The notes beneath the pieces are model-generated. The model was not told where the DNA came from. It saw only the letters and a list, made by a program, of their open reading frames with translations, and ran no database searches. A stretch of DNA of 64,000 nt from Lampris incognitus (lineage: Eukaryota > Chordata > Actinopteri > Lampriformes > Lampridae): contig NC_079213.1 of assembly GCF_029633865.1 (NCBI RefSeq), forward strand, positions 102,820,923-102,884,922. Reading direction: 5' to 3'. Positions 56,001 to 64,000 of this stretch are shown one piece after another (position 1 is the first letter of the stretch; each line of letters starts with the position of its first letter). A program made the translations under genes and the position numbers.

Positions 56001-56686
56001 AGAAGCCAGATGTGGGTATGTGTCCTGGTAGGTGCACTAGCACCTCCTCTGGTCGGTCGGGGCAACTGTTTGGGGAGAGAGGGGAAACTGGGGGGGAACA
56101 GCGTGATCCTCCCACGTGCTACGTCCCCCTGGTGAAACTCCTCGCTGTCAGGTGAAAAGAAGCGGCTGGCAACTCCACATGTATGGGAGGAGGCATGTGG
56201 TAGCCTGCAGCCCTCTCCGGATCGGCAGATGGGGTGGAGCAATGACCGGCACGGCTCAGAAGAGTGGGGTAATTGGCCAAGTACAATTGGGGAGAAAAGG
56301 GGGGGAACGCCAAAAAAAAAATAAGAAAAAAATAAGTGTGCTGGTGCTAACTGTAAGGTATCCTTGTATGTTACCGGTGGCAGCATGGAAATGTTGGCTG
56401 GGTAATGCAGGCTGAGTAATGCAGAGTCATTAATGCCGGAAGCAATGAAGGATGAGGCTTTTGTACCTTCCTGTGTGATTAAAAAAAAATTTTGAAGTCG
56501 GTATTTGATTACAAATGTCTTTGAACAGGATTCATTATTGGTAGTTGTAACAGGAAAGACATGACTCGATCTGAGTGTTGTGTGTAAAATGATTTTTCTT
56601 CTTCTCTGCCCTTCAGACATAGAGCCACGGATTTGGAGAAACAATTGGAGGCGTTCACGAACCAGTACCTCCAACCACCACAGTGA
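32740..56686 (+). CDS. mfn1: mfn1: mitofusin 1, complete, 17 coding exons
   Basis: Exons: 32740-32887, 32999-33134, 34135-34297, 37250-37374, 38718-38826, 45946-46053, 46706-46859, 48041-48108, 49396-49517, 49903-50029, 50663-50767, 50901-51003, 51716-51942, 52598-52777, 53784-53980, 54560-54694, 56617-56686. The sum is 2,277 bases = 758 aa plus stop, and every phase joins. Mitofusins are dynamin-type GTPases that tether and fuse outer mitochondrial membranes. P-loop GRTSNGKST 94-102, TTNCF switch I, DSPGTD 190-195, NRWD 249-252; heptad region 1 about 340-430; paired transmembrane segments about 617-630 and 633-648; heptad region 2 to the C terminus. DSPGTD (DSPGID in MFN2), [20 protein letters not shown] and VEELKVV favour MFN1. 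The ATG context is AACCATGG. Human MFN1 has 741 aa; the N terminus here is about 12 residues longer, and Met10 is an alternative start. All introns are GT-AG except intron 8 (GC-AG). Fish may have mfn1a and mfn1b; which one this is cannot be told here. Confidence 0.96.
32888..34134 (+). other. mfn1: mfn1 introns 1 and 2 (with exon 2 between)
   Basis: Intron 1 is 111 bp with a (TG)n run before the acceptor. Intron 2 (33135-34134) is 1,000 bp and contains a 74-bp Penelope-end insertion at 33504-33577. Exon 2 encodes [15 protein letters not shown] and [11 protein letters not shown]. Confidence 0.85.
33504..33577 (+). mobile_element. 74-bp Penelope-end insertion with 13-bp target duplication
   Basis: Matches the left terminal repeat of the element at 14437 (ATGCATGCTCAATAATCCAG; GTAAGAAAATCAAAG; CTGGACACAAC) and is flanked by perfect copies of ATAGTTGTTGCAC (33491-33503, 33578-33590). 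Confidence 0.85.
34964..35050 (+). repeat. Alternating (GT)n/(GC)n microsatellite
   Basis: Purine-pyrimidine alternation of about 85 bases with GCGCGCGCG blocks, in mfn1 intron 3. Confidence 0.95.
35312..36531 (+). mobile_element. Tc1-like transposon in mfn1 intron 3, nearly intact
   Basis: Flanked by TA (35310-35311, 36532-36533). Terminal inverted repeats CACTCACCGGCCACTTTATT and its right-end counterpart (AATAAAGTGGCCAGTGAGTG, one mismatch). The transposase is in three frames: 35459-35785 ([23 protein letters not shown]), 35743-36093 ([20 protein letters not shown]) and 36071-36499 ([28 protein letters not shown]). Only two frameshifts (about 35730 and 36058) separate it from a continuous frame. 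Same strand as mfn1. Confidence 0.93.
35459..36499 (+). pseudogene. Tc1-like transposase with two frameshifts
   Basis: HTH domains, then the DDE catalytic domain with D in WSDES, D in QDNAPCH and E in NPIEHLW all preserved. The C terminus KAKGGPTRY is present. Inactive because of two small indels. Confidence 0.9.
37375..38717 (+). other. mfn1: mfn1 intron 4
   Basis: 1,343 bp. No recognised mobile element, with T-rich stretches before the acceptor. Confidence 0.6.
39440..41961 (+). mobile_element. RTE-like element X, longest copy, in mfn1 intron 5
   Basis: Flanked by a 10-bp target duplication GTGAGTTTCC (39430-39439, 41962-41971). 5'-truncated within the endonuclease ([26 protein letters not shown]), then linker ([23 protein letters not shown]), RT ([72 protein letters not shown], where FADD is expected) and thumb ([49 protein letters not shown]). 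Ends GGCGACCCCTAACGGGAGCAG plus an (AGT)n tail. Multiple stops. Clade probably RTE-like. Confidence 0.87.
43335..43395. repeat. Fragment shared with 25981-26035
   Basis: TTAAACGATTCTATCAGAAT and TCTAGATCTAATATTAG recur with few changes at 25981, in each case close to a SINE-A. Confidence 0.6.
43481..43918 (-). mobile_element. SINE-A full-length copy (A7)
   Basis: Reverse-oriented, full length, with perfect 11-bp target duplication CATCAACTAAC (43470-43480, 43919-43929). Confidence 0.9.
44186..44540 (+). mobile_element. SINE-C, full-length
   Basis: tRNA-like head (GTGGTCCAGTGGTTAGCACT, A box; GGTTCGAACCC, B box) shared with SINE-B, then a different 3' body (GAAGTGGAGTTGGTCCACGG; ATACAATAGGATGGG) and an AATAAAGTGGCTTTCTT tail. 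A 3' fragment of the same type lies at 47000-47145. Confidence 0.82.
44719..44747. repeat. (AC)n microsatellite
   Basis: Run of about 14 AC units. Confidence 0.9.
44753..45030 (-). mobile_element. LINE 3'-end fragment
   Basis: GATAGATACTTTATTGTCC (a reverse-oriented tail) followed by the ACTTTAATGGCAGAAGGAAC and GGAAGCAATGTGAAGAATGG blocks typical of fish LINE 3' regions. Family uncertain. Confidence 0.45.
45370..45742 (+). mobile_element. SINE-B full-length copy
   Basis: 373 bp. tRNA-like head (GTGGTGCAGTGGTTAGTGTG; GGTTTGAGTCC) and (ATGG)n tail. Perfect 13-bp target duplication ATATCATATATGG (45357-45369, 45743-45755). Best reference copy for the family in this window. Confidence 0.92.
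46130..46350 (+). mobile_element. LINE 3' tail with (ATT)n in mfn1 intron 6
   Basis: TTTAAATCTCGTCTTAAAGC ... GTAAAGCACTTTGTAACATT ... GTGCTATTTAAAG followed by an ATT repeat at 46328-46350, a common fish LINE end. Confidence 0.6.
47000..47145 (+). mobile_element. SINE-C 3' fragment in mfn1 intron 7
   Basis: Begins GGTGGAAAGAAGAACTGGAG and ends AATAAAGTGGCTTTCTTTC. Same body as the 44186-44540 copy. Confidence 0.8.
47146..47926 (-). mobile_element. RTE-like element X, 5' part only, in mfn1 intron 7
   Basis: The minus strand encodes [51 protein letters not shown] (47917-47582), then [40 protein letters not shown] and [19 protein letters not shown] (47628-47281). The RT is missing: the 3' side stops exactly where SINE-C sequence begins. 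Confidence 0.85.
48109..48114 (+). promoter_or_regulatory. mfn1: Non-canonical GC splice donor of mfn1 intron 8
   Basis: Exon 8 must end at GAG (48106-48108), because exon 9 starts GAGTGTATC and the protein reads [12 protein letters not shown]. The intron begins GCAAGT, giving AG|GCAAGT, the known GC-AG donor consensus. A GT four bases further would shift the frame. Confidence 0.88.
50030..53783 (+). other. mfn1: mfn1 introns 10-14 region
   Basis: Introns 50030-50662, 50768-50900, 51004-51715, 51943-52597 and 52778-53783 lie between exons 10 and 15. Intron 14 has a LINE-like 3' tail at about 53205-53340 (GTAAAGCACTTTGAATTGCC; CAAATAAACTTGCCTTACC). Otherwise unassigned. Confidence 0.65.
54775..55212 (-). 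mobile_element. SINE-A (A8) in mfn1 intron 16
   Basis: Reverse-oriented full copy with an 11-bp target duplication TGTTG(G/C)CTATA (54764-54774, 55213-55223). Confidence 0.9.
55875..56334 (+). mobile_element. SINE-A (A9) in mfn1 intron 16, forward
   Basis: Full-length forward copy, head GGCGTGCGGGTAGCGTAGTG, A-rich tail, 9-bp target duplication AGTGTGCTG (55866-55874, 56335-56343). Inverted relative to A8, 660 bases away. Confidence 0.9.
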
Positions 56687-57511
56687 CCTGCAGGGTGATC
56701 CTCTCTCTCTCGTCCATCACTCGTCCTCGGCTCATGTTGAGCCTCCACTCCTTAACCAAGGCACCGCCGCCACGCCATGCCTGGTTTCTCTCACACCTCC
56801 CCCCTTCTCTGCTCTGTCACTGTTTTGAATGTGAACAGCGAGGACAGAGCTCATCATCTGAGTTTCCTCCTCTTCCACCTCCTGAAGAGAAGTGTGACCC
56901 AGACGCAAACCAACAAACGGCCTGTATTACCGATTAAAGTGACCTGGAGCGGGGCTACACAAAGACTCTGCACAAGGTGGCACTAAAACCTCTCTTAGTA
57001 CACGGACTATTTGGTCAGGGTGCTTTACTTAGACACTGTTGTACTTCTAACTGTGAACGTGCTTGATCGACTTACTTTTTGACCAGTGAATGAAGTTGAT
57101 GTGAGTGTATGTGCACTTTCAAACCTGTTTAGGCACGTGGCCTGTAAGTTTGGTGCTGCATGAGGAATGGCACTGATTAGAAGTTGAAATTTATTTTTTG
57201 GTTATGTATCAGGAATTATTTCAATTTCCCAAGAGAAAGTAATTTGACTATAGAAGAAGGCTCGTCATTGCTTGAAACAAAAACGAAACAAATCTATACA
57301 GTGTTAGTAAATCTTTTGATAACTTGTTGCATTTTGTAATGTCCCTTTGTCCTTTATACCAATTAGATCTGACCTATCCTTAAAATTTCAGCACTCTCCA
57401 TTTTGTACAACTTATTTTCTGTTTGAATGATTTGGAATACTTCCTTTCCCCAAATCGTATTAAAACATGCTACTGTGTAGAATTACAGTCCAGTTTATTG
57501 CCTGTTTTCAT
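56687..57511 (+). other. mfn1: mfn1 3' UTR (probable)
   Basis: Follows the TGA at 56684-56686. Polyadenylation candidates are ATTAAA at 56933-56938 and at 57459-57464. No other feature before the SINE at 57512. Confidence 0.55.
56933..56938 (+). promoter_or_regulatory. mfn1: Candidate mfn1 polyadenylation signal ATTAAA
   Basis: Second most common signal variant, 247 bases after the stop. A second ATTAAA lies at 57459-57464. Confidence 0.35.
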
Positions 57512-57882
57512 TTTTTGATTCCCCCCTTTTTTTCTCCCCAATTGTACTTGGCCAATTACCCCACTCTTCTGAGCCGTCCCGGCCGCTGCTCCACCTCCTC
57601 TGCTGATCCGGGGAGGGTTGCAGACTACCACATGCCTCCTCCAATACATGTGGAGTGGCCAGCCGCTTCTTGTCACCTGACAGTGAGGAGTTTCACCAGG
57701 GGGACGTATTGCGTGGGAGGATCACACTACCCCCCCCCCCCAGTTCCCCCTCATCTCCGCCCCACCGAACAGGTGTAGTGCGACCAGGACACATCCAGCT
57801 TCCCACCCACAGACACGGCCAATTGTCTGTAGGGATGCCCGACCAAGCCAGAGGTAACACAGGGATTCGAACCCTTAACGCG
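57512..57882 (-). mobile_element. SINE-A (A10), lacking most of the head
   Basis: Reverse-oriented. Ends at GGGATTCGAACCC where the outer half of the tRNA-like head should follow. Confidence 0.82.
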
Positions 57883-58095
57883 CTGTCCATTTGGAGAGAT
57901 TTTTGCAAGCGATTTCTTAATTCATCAACTGATTTGATGCTCTCCTTTTTAAATTGGAATTTTTTTAAACTAAAGTCTATTTGAAATGACATCACACTAA
58001 CTAATGATGTACTTCATGCTGGATATAACTTTGGAATGAGACGTTTGCAGTTGCAAGATGGAATCAGGATGCTGTTCAGTGTCACAACACAGCCT
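57883..58095. other. Unique DNA between repeats
   Basis: No recognised feature. Confidence 0.35.
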
Positions 58096-58109
58096 GGCAC
58101 AAATTCTCA

Positions 58110-58417
58110 TCTTATCACATCATCAGCCACTTCTCCGGGGTCGGGTCGCAGTGGCAGCAAGCTAAGTAGGGCACTCCAGACATCCCTCTCCCCAGCAACA
58201 CCCTCCATCTCCTCCCGGGGGGTCCCAAGGCGTTCCCAGGCCAGATTGGACATGAAGTCCCTCCAGTGAGTTCTGGGTCTACCCCGGGGTCTCCTCCCAG
58301 TTGGCCGTGCCCAGAAAACCTCTAAAGGAAGGCGCCCAGGAGGCATCCTAATCAGATGCCTGAACCATCTCAATTGCCTCCTTTCGACACGAAGGAGCAA
58401 CGGCTCTATTTGAGCCC
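58110..58417 (-). mobile_element. 5'-truncated Rex3 insertion
   Basis: 308-bp 3' end of Rex3 (minus strand: EPLLLRVERRQLRWFRHLIR, MPPGRLPLEVFWARPTGRRP, WRDFMSNLAWERLGTP) with a perfect 14-bp target duplication GGCACAAATTCTCA (58096-58109, 58418-58431), a textbook target-primed insertion. Confidence 0.92.
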
Positions 58418-58544
58418 GGCACAAATTCTCAACAAAAAAGTAATTTAAAAGGAAAACGTTATTTGCAAATTGAAACAAACTTCAAGTCTTTCTTTTGGAA
58501 CACAGAGTCAAACAAGACGGCTATTCTCGGTTAAAAGCTTTTTT

Positions 58545-58550
58545 TTTATT
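58545..58550 (-). promoter_or_regulatory. Minus-strand AATAAA, possible 3' end of a neighbouring gene
   Basis: TTTATT on the plus strand reads AATAAA on the minus strand at the edge of a long non-coding, mostly unique region. It could terminate a minus-strand gene lying tail to tail with mfn1 (in human that neighbour is GNB4). No coding exon is visible. Confidence 0.2.
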
Positions 58551-59927
58551 GGTTACAATATCAACTCATGGCAACATCAGTATCACCAAGCCACTGTACA
58601 AAAAAAAAAACAAAAAAAAAATCTGGTGTGAAAAAGACTATAAAAATTATTCCATAACAAGTGATTATAAGTTCACACAATAGCACTGTAAGAGAATTAT
58701 GGCACCAAGTCCCTGGTTTTCACTGGCATAAAACACAAAACAATAAATAAAAAGAAGTCAAAGAAGACCATCAGAAAAGCAGGTTGTAGAGCCCAAAGGC
58801 AGTGCATTAACCGTGTGTTGTGGCGGTGCTCGCGTGTTCTCGCTCTAACTCGGCTAGCGGGTGTCTGTGACTTCTGGTGAATGAAGGAAAAAGTTAACAT
58901 CTATTTTTTTTTTTAACATGTCTCACTAATCAGAACAACTCTTCCATTTTTCAGAACCAAACCGGGGTGAGGCGGTGCGACGGGAACCATAACACTGCTT
59001 TGACCTTTGGGGAACACAATAGCGCCCAGCGGCCCTTACTGGCCCTGTGAAGAAAACACACCCACAACAAAAAATGGCGTCTTAACCATTGGCAGTCAGA
59101 AGTACCAGTCAAACAAGTGCGCGGTGTTACCCCAGTTTGGACTCAACAACTCTGAAAACCCACTCATCATGACTATCTGAGTGTGGCACCGCTGCCATCC
59201 AAAAAGAGGTTAAAAAGGGCACATAGTGTAGCTTCAGGTTGGATAATCAAACACACACAACCCCGTCTGATGGAGTAAAGCACACGCTGGCTGTTGAAAC
59301 AGATTTGTTGTTGTCAACAGTATGAACCTGACTGGAAAAGAGTAAAATTCACAGATATTAAGCACCTTTTTGTTAATGACACCAGGTGTTGTAGGCCTTG
59401 TTACTGTGGTGAGTGAATGAGCTGCTGTTTTTCTGTGAGCATTGTTGCTGTTCTGGGTAACCAGCTGCTTCATCTGTCAGAAGGAAATGGCTGCCAGCTG
59501 GAGGATATCGTTATCAGTAATGCAGAATATGAACCTCTTTCCCCCCCTGCGGTTAAGGGCTGTGGTGTATAAAAACAGATCTCGGATAACTTGGGACAGA
59601 TAGCGGGTACTCAAATTGTGTGTTCAATGTTTTTGTCAAAATCCAACACTGAACTGACTCATCTCGCCTATCAATGAGATCAGTGAGTCTCAATGGCACA
59701 AAATTTAGTACAACACATCTGCTGTGTTCAAAATTGTCGACCCGTCATTGTGATGCTTTCTTCTGGTGACGAAGGGATCTCAACATGCCCTGTTGCCTTC
59801 ATCCACAGATGACAAAATGAAAACCAATTCAAAGTCTGAACAAGGGTGGTCAGCCTTGCAAGTACAGAGGGAGAAAATTCTGGCACTCAACACTGTTTAC
59901 AGAACCAACAAATACCGATTTCTAACA
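58551..59927. other. Unique non-coding DNA
   Basis: A-runs near 58597-58620. No frame of interest. Possibly the 3' UTR of a minus-strand gene outside the window. Confidence 0.3.
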
Positions 59928-60251
59928 GTGGCGCAGGGGTTAGCGCGGTCGCCTCACAGCAAGAAGGTCCTGGGTTCGAGCCCTGGGGTAGTCTGACCTT
60001 GGGGTCGTCCTCTGTGCACAGTTTGCATGTTCTCCCCGTGTCTAAGTGGGTTTCCTCCCACAGTCCAAAGACATAGGTCAGGTGAATCAGCCGTACTAAA
60101 TTGTCCCTAGGTGTGAACGTGTCGGCCCTGTGATGGCCTGGCAGCCTGTCCAGGGTGTCTCCCCGCCTGCCACCCAGTGACTGCTGGGATAGGCTCCAGC
60201 ATCCCTGCGACCCTGAGAGCAGGATAAGCGGTTTGGATAATGGATGGATGG
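59928..60251 (+). mobile_element. SINE-B copy
   Basis: AGTGGCGCAGGGGTTAGCGC head, GGTTCGAGCCC B box, GATAATGGATGGATGG tail. The first ~15 bases of the head are missing. Confidence 0.85.
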
Positions 60252-62419
60252 CTGGGTTATAATAGCCTTGGGTCTGACCTTCACTGTGGTCGCTGAAGAC
60301 CTTTTGTTGTATCAGAAATATCCTTTTTGACAGTTTCTCCATCAGCTGTCTAAACCAGATGCTACACGCAAGTAACGAGTTGACCAACTCTGAAGATGTC
60401 CGTTGCCATGGCTACTTAGTCAAAAAGAGATGCAGAATGTAACCATGACAACGGACGACTTCAGGAGTGGTGGTCAACTCGTTGCTCATGTACACATAGT
60501 GTCTGGTTTACCCAGCTGATGGAGAAACTGTCAAAAAGGATATTTCTGATACACCCAAGGACTAATGGGAAGAAAAGAACACTGCAGTGACTAGAGTGAA
60601 GGTCAGTATTCGTTGATTTTTCTTTTAAGTTACAGGGGCCAGAAAGTGCCAGAATATTCTCACAATTGCTTCCTCTGCGTACTTGTATGGGTTGGTCAAC
60701 CTAGCTAGCTAGTTCAAATTGTTGGGGCCACAAATCTCTCATCATCAACTAGGGAACCTGTATTTATTTATTTCCTAAATCAGGTGATGGATTGATGCAA
60801 GTTAGCCTGATTCGACTCAGAAAGGCTGGCACTTATGTAAAGCAAGCTAAGCTAGTTCTCAGTTCACAGCTCAGGGTCCGTGGTTAACATTGGCACAAAT
60901 TCAAGTAACAATTCAGTGTGTGATACACATCTTATCAGCGAGTCCTACATGGATATCAAACCCATTACATCCCATAGGCACCTCAAGAATGTTTTTTTTT
61001 TTTCCAGTCTGGAAATGGTAGGTCTGACTGTATTCTTAAACTCTCTCAAAATTAACCCATTAACGCAAAGTTCGATAAAAGCGGCGAGAAAAACAGGACA
61101 AAAAGAAAAATCAACCTTCACTAGAATCACGGCATGTCAAAGCGGGGTTTTGTCAATCACTGATTTAGACCTTAAAACTACAAACTGTACTGTGGTACTA
61201 AAAAAGCAGAATTGTATATAAAAAAGGAAGTTACAGCACTTGCTTTATGTGGGAGCCGCACATTGTCACGGTGGTCGTCTACTTGGTGGTAGTGTTCACA
61301 TGAAGCCTATTGGCAACGTCAGGCGCTTCTCGTAATGGAGAAACAAAAACAAAAAAGTGGTCAGAATTCGGATCCGTCTCTGCGTTGGCGTGTGTGCTGA
61401 ACTCTTACCTGGAGTAACACTAAAGTGTAGCTAATATTAACTTCTAGAATGAACTGGATCGTAAGGCAAGTAGCGTCACATCTTCGAAGCATGTGAATTT
61501 GAGATAGGCACCTAAAAAGCCGATGGGAGGTCCACTTATGTCCGTCTACTGGAAAAAATTCAGGGAGTAAAATGGAAGGTGACGGATGAGAACAAGGTTA
61601 AAATAATCAGATACCACCTCTACTGGGTAAATGATTCACAATGTGCTCGTTTCTTTACGGTACTAAAGTCTGAGTGCAGTCCTAGCTCTCTATTCAGTGT
61701 ACGCATCTGTCTACCACGTGTACTTCCTCTGCTAGCGTTACTTTTTGGTGAGGAAAAACAAAACATCAAGAACGTGCTAAAAACAGATGCACCCCTTTGA
61801 AAAATACATTTCTTAAAAAAGGGAGAAAAAAAAGAAGCTGGCAGCGTGATTTCAGCTGCAGGTGGTTATTCAGGTGACACCTTGTGAAGTTAAGGGAGGT
61901 TTCCACCATCCTTCATGTGAAAAGGAAAAAAAAAGTGAGGAAGAGCGACGTGCATCTCACCCTTTTCTTAATAGTCATTAGAACAACGGCCGTCGACAGC
62001 GACGCGTCCTTAACTTCCTCACGTTAACGACCACCGAGGCCGTGTAACGACCCCCGAGGCCGCCTGCCGCACCGTTAACGGGCGTACCAGGTGACGTTAT
62101 GCAACAGCGCCCCCTTGGTGGTGCTCCACGGTGAAAGTTTTGGGGTACCTTGCGTGACGCTCCTCAGTCTCATCTCCACTCTTCGGGAATGTGTGCGATC
62201 GCGTGTCCGTTTGGACACGGGGGATGTTGTGAAACAACACCTCCGTTTGAGTGACGTTGGCTTATCAGTCGTATTGCAGTAGCAGGCAGGATGTGCGACT
62301 GGAAGGAACAGAGCTGCTACTCGCACATTTTCCATCCAACGTCTGACCACTATCCAGCGTGCTGTATGGGAACAATAGTGGGCCTGCGATACGACAGGCC
62401 TAGTAAAGCACTCTATCTT
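60252..62419. other. Unique non-coding DNA
   Basis: About 2.2 kb without a recognised repeat. GACAGTTTCTCCATCAGCTG (about 60330) and CAGCTGATGGAGAAACTGTC (about 60513) with neighbouring AGGATATTTCTGATAC words form an inverted repeat spanning about 60300-60556. Small open frames (for example 61579-61800) are unsupported. Confidence 0.35.
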
Positions 62420-62430
62420 AGGCCAGTGTT

Positions 62431-62787
62431 GTTGTTTTTTTTGGACCCCCCCCCCTTTCTCCCCAATTGTACCCAGCCAATTACCCCATTTTTCCGAGCC
62501 ACCCCGGTCACTGCTCCACCTCCTCTGCCAATCCGGGGAGGGCTGCAGACTACCACATGCCTCCTCATGCCACCCCCCACCCCCCCCCCGAACAGGCACC
62601 CCGACTGACCAGAGGAGGTGCTAGTGCAGCGACCAGGACACATACCCACATCCGGCTTCCCAACCGCAGACACAGTCAATTGTGTCTGTAGGGACGCCCG
62701 ACCAAGCCGGAGGTAACACGGGGATTCAAACTGGCAACCCCTGTGTTGGTAGGCGACGGAATAGACCGCCACGCTACCCAGACGCCC
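62431..62787 (-). mobile_element. SINE-A (A11) with internal deletion
   Basis: Reverse-oriented. Perfect 11-bp target duplication AGGCCAGTGTT (62420-62430, 62788-62798). About 80 bases are missing in the middle (around 62565-62590). Confidence 0.9.
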
Positions 62788-62798
62788 AGGCCAGTGTT

Positions 62799-63216
62799 AC
62801 TAGTTTCTTCTTTGCAGCTAAAACTGTATACAGACTGATGAAAAAATAAAATAAAATGAAAATCTTGTTGGCTAAGAAGCTTTGTCAATACACAACCACA
62901 ACAGAGGGACATGTTCTTCTACAGAAGAAAAGCTGCAGTCACTGGTGGAGAACGCCAACAGGGAATGTAAAAAATATCACCGTCACATCTATCATCCACA
63001 TGATAACTTTTAGTTACAGGATGCGATTGTATGCCCAGGGCATGTAACATTAACACATACGCACACACAAACTTGTACACACTGATGTATGAGGATAGTA
63101 AGATCAAAATGAAAACTTATCCAAACTTGGGCCAAACAGAACTAGCATATTACGCGTGTGTTTCTTTTAAATCCTTCTTTGATGCCAGATGGGTGGGTCT
63201 AACACACACAAAGTAC
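62799..63216. other. Unique non-coding DNA
   Basis: No recognised feature. Confidence 0.35.
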
Positions 63217-63218
63217 TA

Positions 63219-63923
63219 CACACCAATCAGCCAAAACATTAAAATCACCTGTCTTAATATTGTGTAGGCCCCCCTTGTGCCGCCGAAACATCTCTGACCT
63301 GCCGAGGCATGGACTCCACAAGACTTCTGAAGGTGTCCTCTGGTATCTGGCACCAAGACGTTAGCAGCAGATCCTTTAAGTCCTGTAAGTTGCGAGGTGG
63401 GGCCTCCATGGATCAGACTTGTTTTTCCAGCACATCCCACAGATGCTTGACCAGATTGAGAATCGGGGGAGTTTGGAGGCCAAGGCAACACCTGGAACCT
63501 TTTGTCATGTTCCTCAAACCATTCCCAAACAATCTTTTCAGTGTGGCAGGGCACATTATCCTACTGAAAGAGGCCACTGCCATCATGGAATACCATTGTC
63601 ATGAAAGAGTCCATCATGGGCACTCTGACCGGTCTGCAGCTACGCAGCCGCGTATGCAGCAAGATGTGACGCTCTGTGTGGCCTGACACCTGTCTCATAG
63701 CCAATATAAACCTTTTGAGCTACAGTGGTTCTTCCGTGTGATTGGACCAGACGAGCTAGCCTTCGCTCCCCATGTGCATCAACGAGCTTTGGGCGCCCAG
63801 GACCCTGCTTCCAACACATCAACTTCAAGAACTGACTTCACTTGCTGCCTAATACCTCCCACCACTTGACAGGCTCCACTGTAAAGAGATAATCAGCTGT
63901 TTTAATGTTCTGGCTGATCCGTG
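63219..63923 (-). mobile_element. Internally deleted Tc1/mariner element
   Basis: TA on both sides (63217-63218, 63924-63925) and matching ends (ATCAGCCAAAACATTAAAA left; TTTTAATGTTCTGGCTGAT right). The minus strand keeps transposase pieces (ERRLARLVQSHGRTTVAQK, about 63790-63740; PCHTEKIVWEWFEEHDKRFQVLPWPP, about 63554-63477). Most of the catalytic core is deleted, leaving about 705 bp. Confidence 0.88.
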
Positions 63924-63925
63924 TA

Positions 63926-64000
63926 TAAAGACTGGCAGAAAGTTTAGCCAATAACAAGGAAGTCTGCAAAAGACAAATTTAGTTGGTTTACATTACAATT
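63926..64000. other. Window end, nothing seen
   Basis: Short AT-rich flank of the Tc1-like element. Confidence 0.4.

Noticed and set aside
32740-56686. Assignment to mfn2
   Set aside because: [24 protein letters not shown] and [14 protein letters not shown] follow MFN1, not MFN2, at diagnostic sites.
61579-61800. 73-codon frame in the right-hand unique region
   Set aside because: No homology recognised, no splice context, consistent with chance.
1-64000. Prokaryotic-type defence, toxin or phage system
   Set aside because: Split genes, vertebrate proteins and eukaryotic retroelements throughout; no such gene seen.

Overview
The window is vertebrate genomic DNA, most probably from a percomorph-type teleost. 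It holds two split protein-coding genes with GT-AG introns and vertebrate homology, in a bed of fish-type repeats: tRNA-derived SINEs, Rex3 and other non-LTR retrotransposons, a Penelope-like element, Tc1/mariner elements and a Ty3/gypsy element. I cannot name the species. No operons, bacterial signals, CRISPR arrays or free-standing tRNA genes are present.

Layout. 1-4866: 3' part of a Ty3/gypsy retrotransposon (RT, RNase H, integrase, 3' LTR). 4867-6620: retroposon pieces and foldbacks. 6749-19902, minus strand: a complete plaat1 (hrasls) coding sequence in three exons (169 aa), with probable non-coding 5' exons near 21.6 and 23.6 kb. Its introns carry many insertions, including an inverted pair of copies of an unfamiliar composite retroposon and a four-layer nest (Penelope-like element > LINE > Tc1, plus a SINE) at 14.4-18.75 kb. 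21.96-23.21 kb: a long minisatellite. 24.3-31.5 kb: SINEs, a Rex3 copy (minus) and an RTE-like copy (plus) joined head to head. 31.5-32.7 kb: probable mfn1 promoter and 5' UTR. 32740-56686, plus strand: complete mfn1 (mitofusin 1) coding sequence in 17 exons (758 aa). All exon phases join, and intron 8 uses a GC-AG splice pair. 56.7-64 kb: mfn1 3' UTR, more SINEs, a truncated Rex3 with a perfect 14-bp target duplication, mostly unique non-coding DNA (possibly the long 3' UTR of a minus-strand neighbour), and an internally deleted Tc1-like element.

The two host genes diverge from the 24-32 kb region. Both act on membranes: plaat1 encodes a phospholipase/acyltransferase of the LRAT/NlpC-P60 fold, and mfn1 the outer-membrane GTPase for mitochondrial fusion. 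No functional link is visible in the sequence beyond adjacency.

I did not find a convincing undescribed biological system. The most interesting points are the GC-AG intron of mfn1, the composite retroposon with a paralogous near-empty site, a 94-bp duplicate of sequence next to the mfn1 promoter trapped between two SINEs, a 74-bp Penelope-end insertion with its own 13-bp target duplication, and an inverted SINE pair inside an mfn1 intron.
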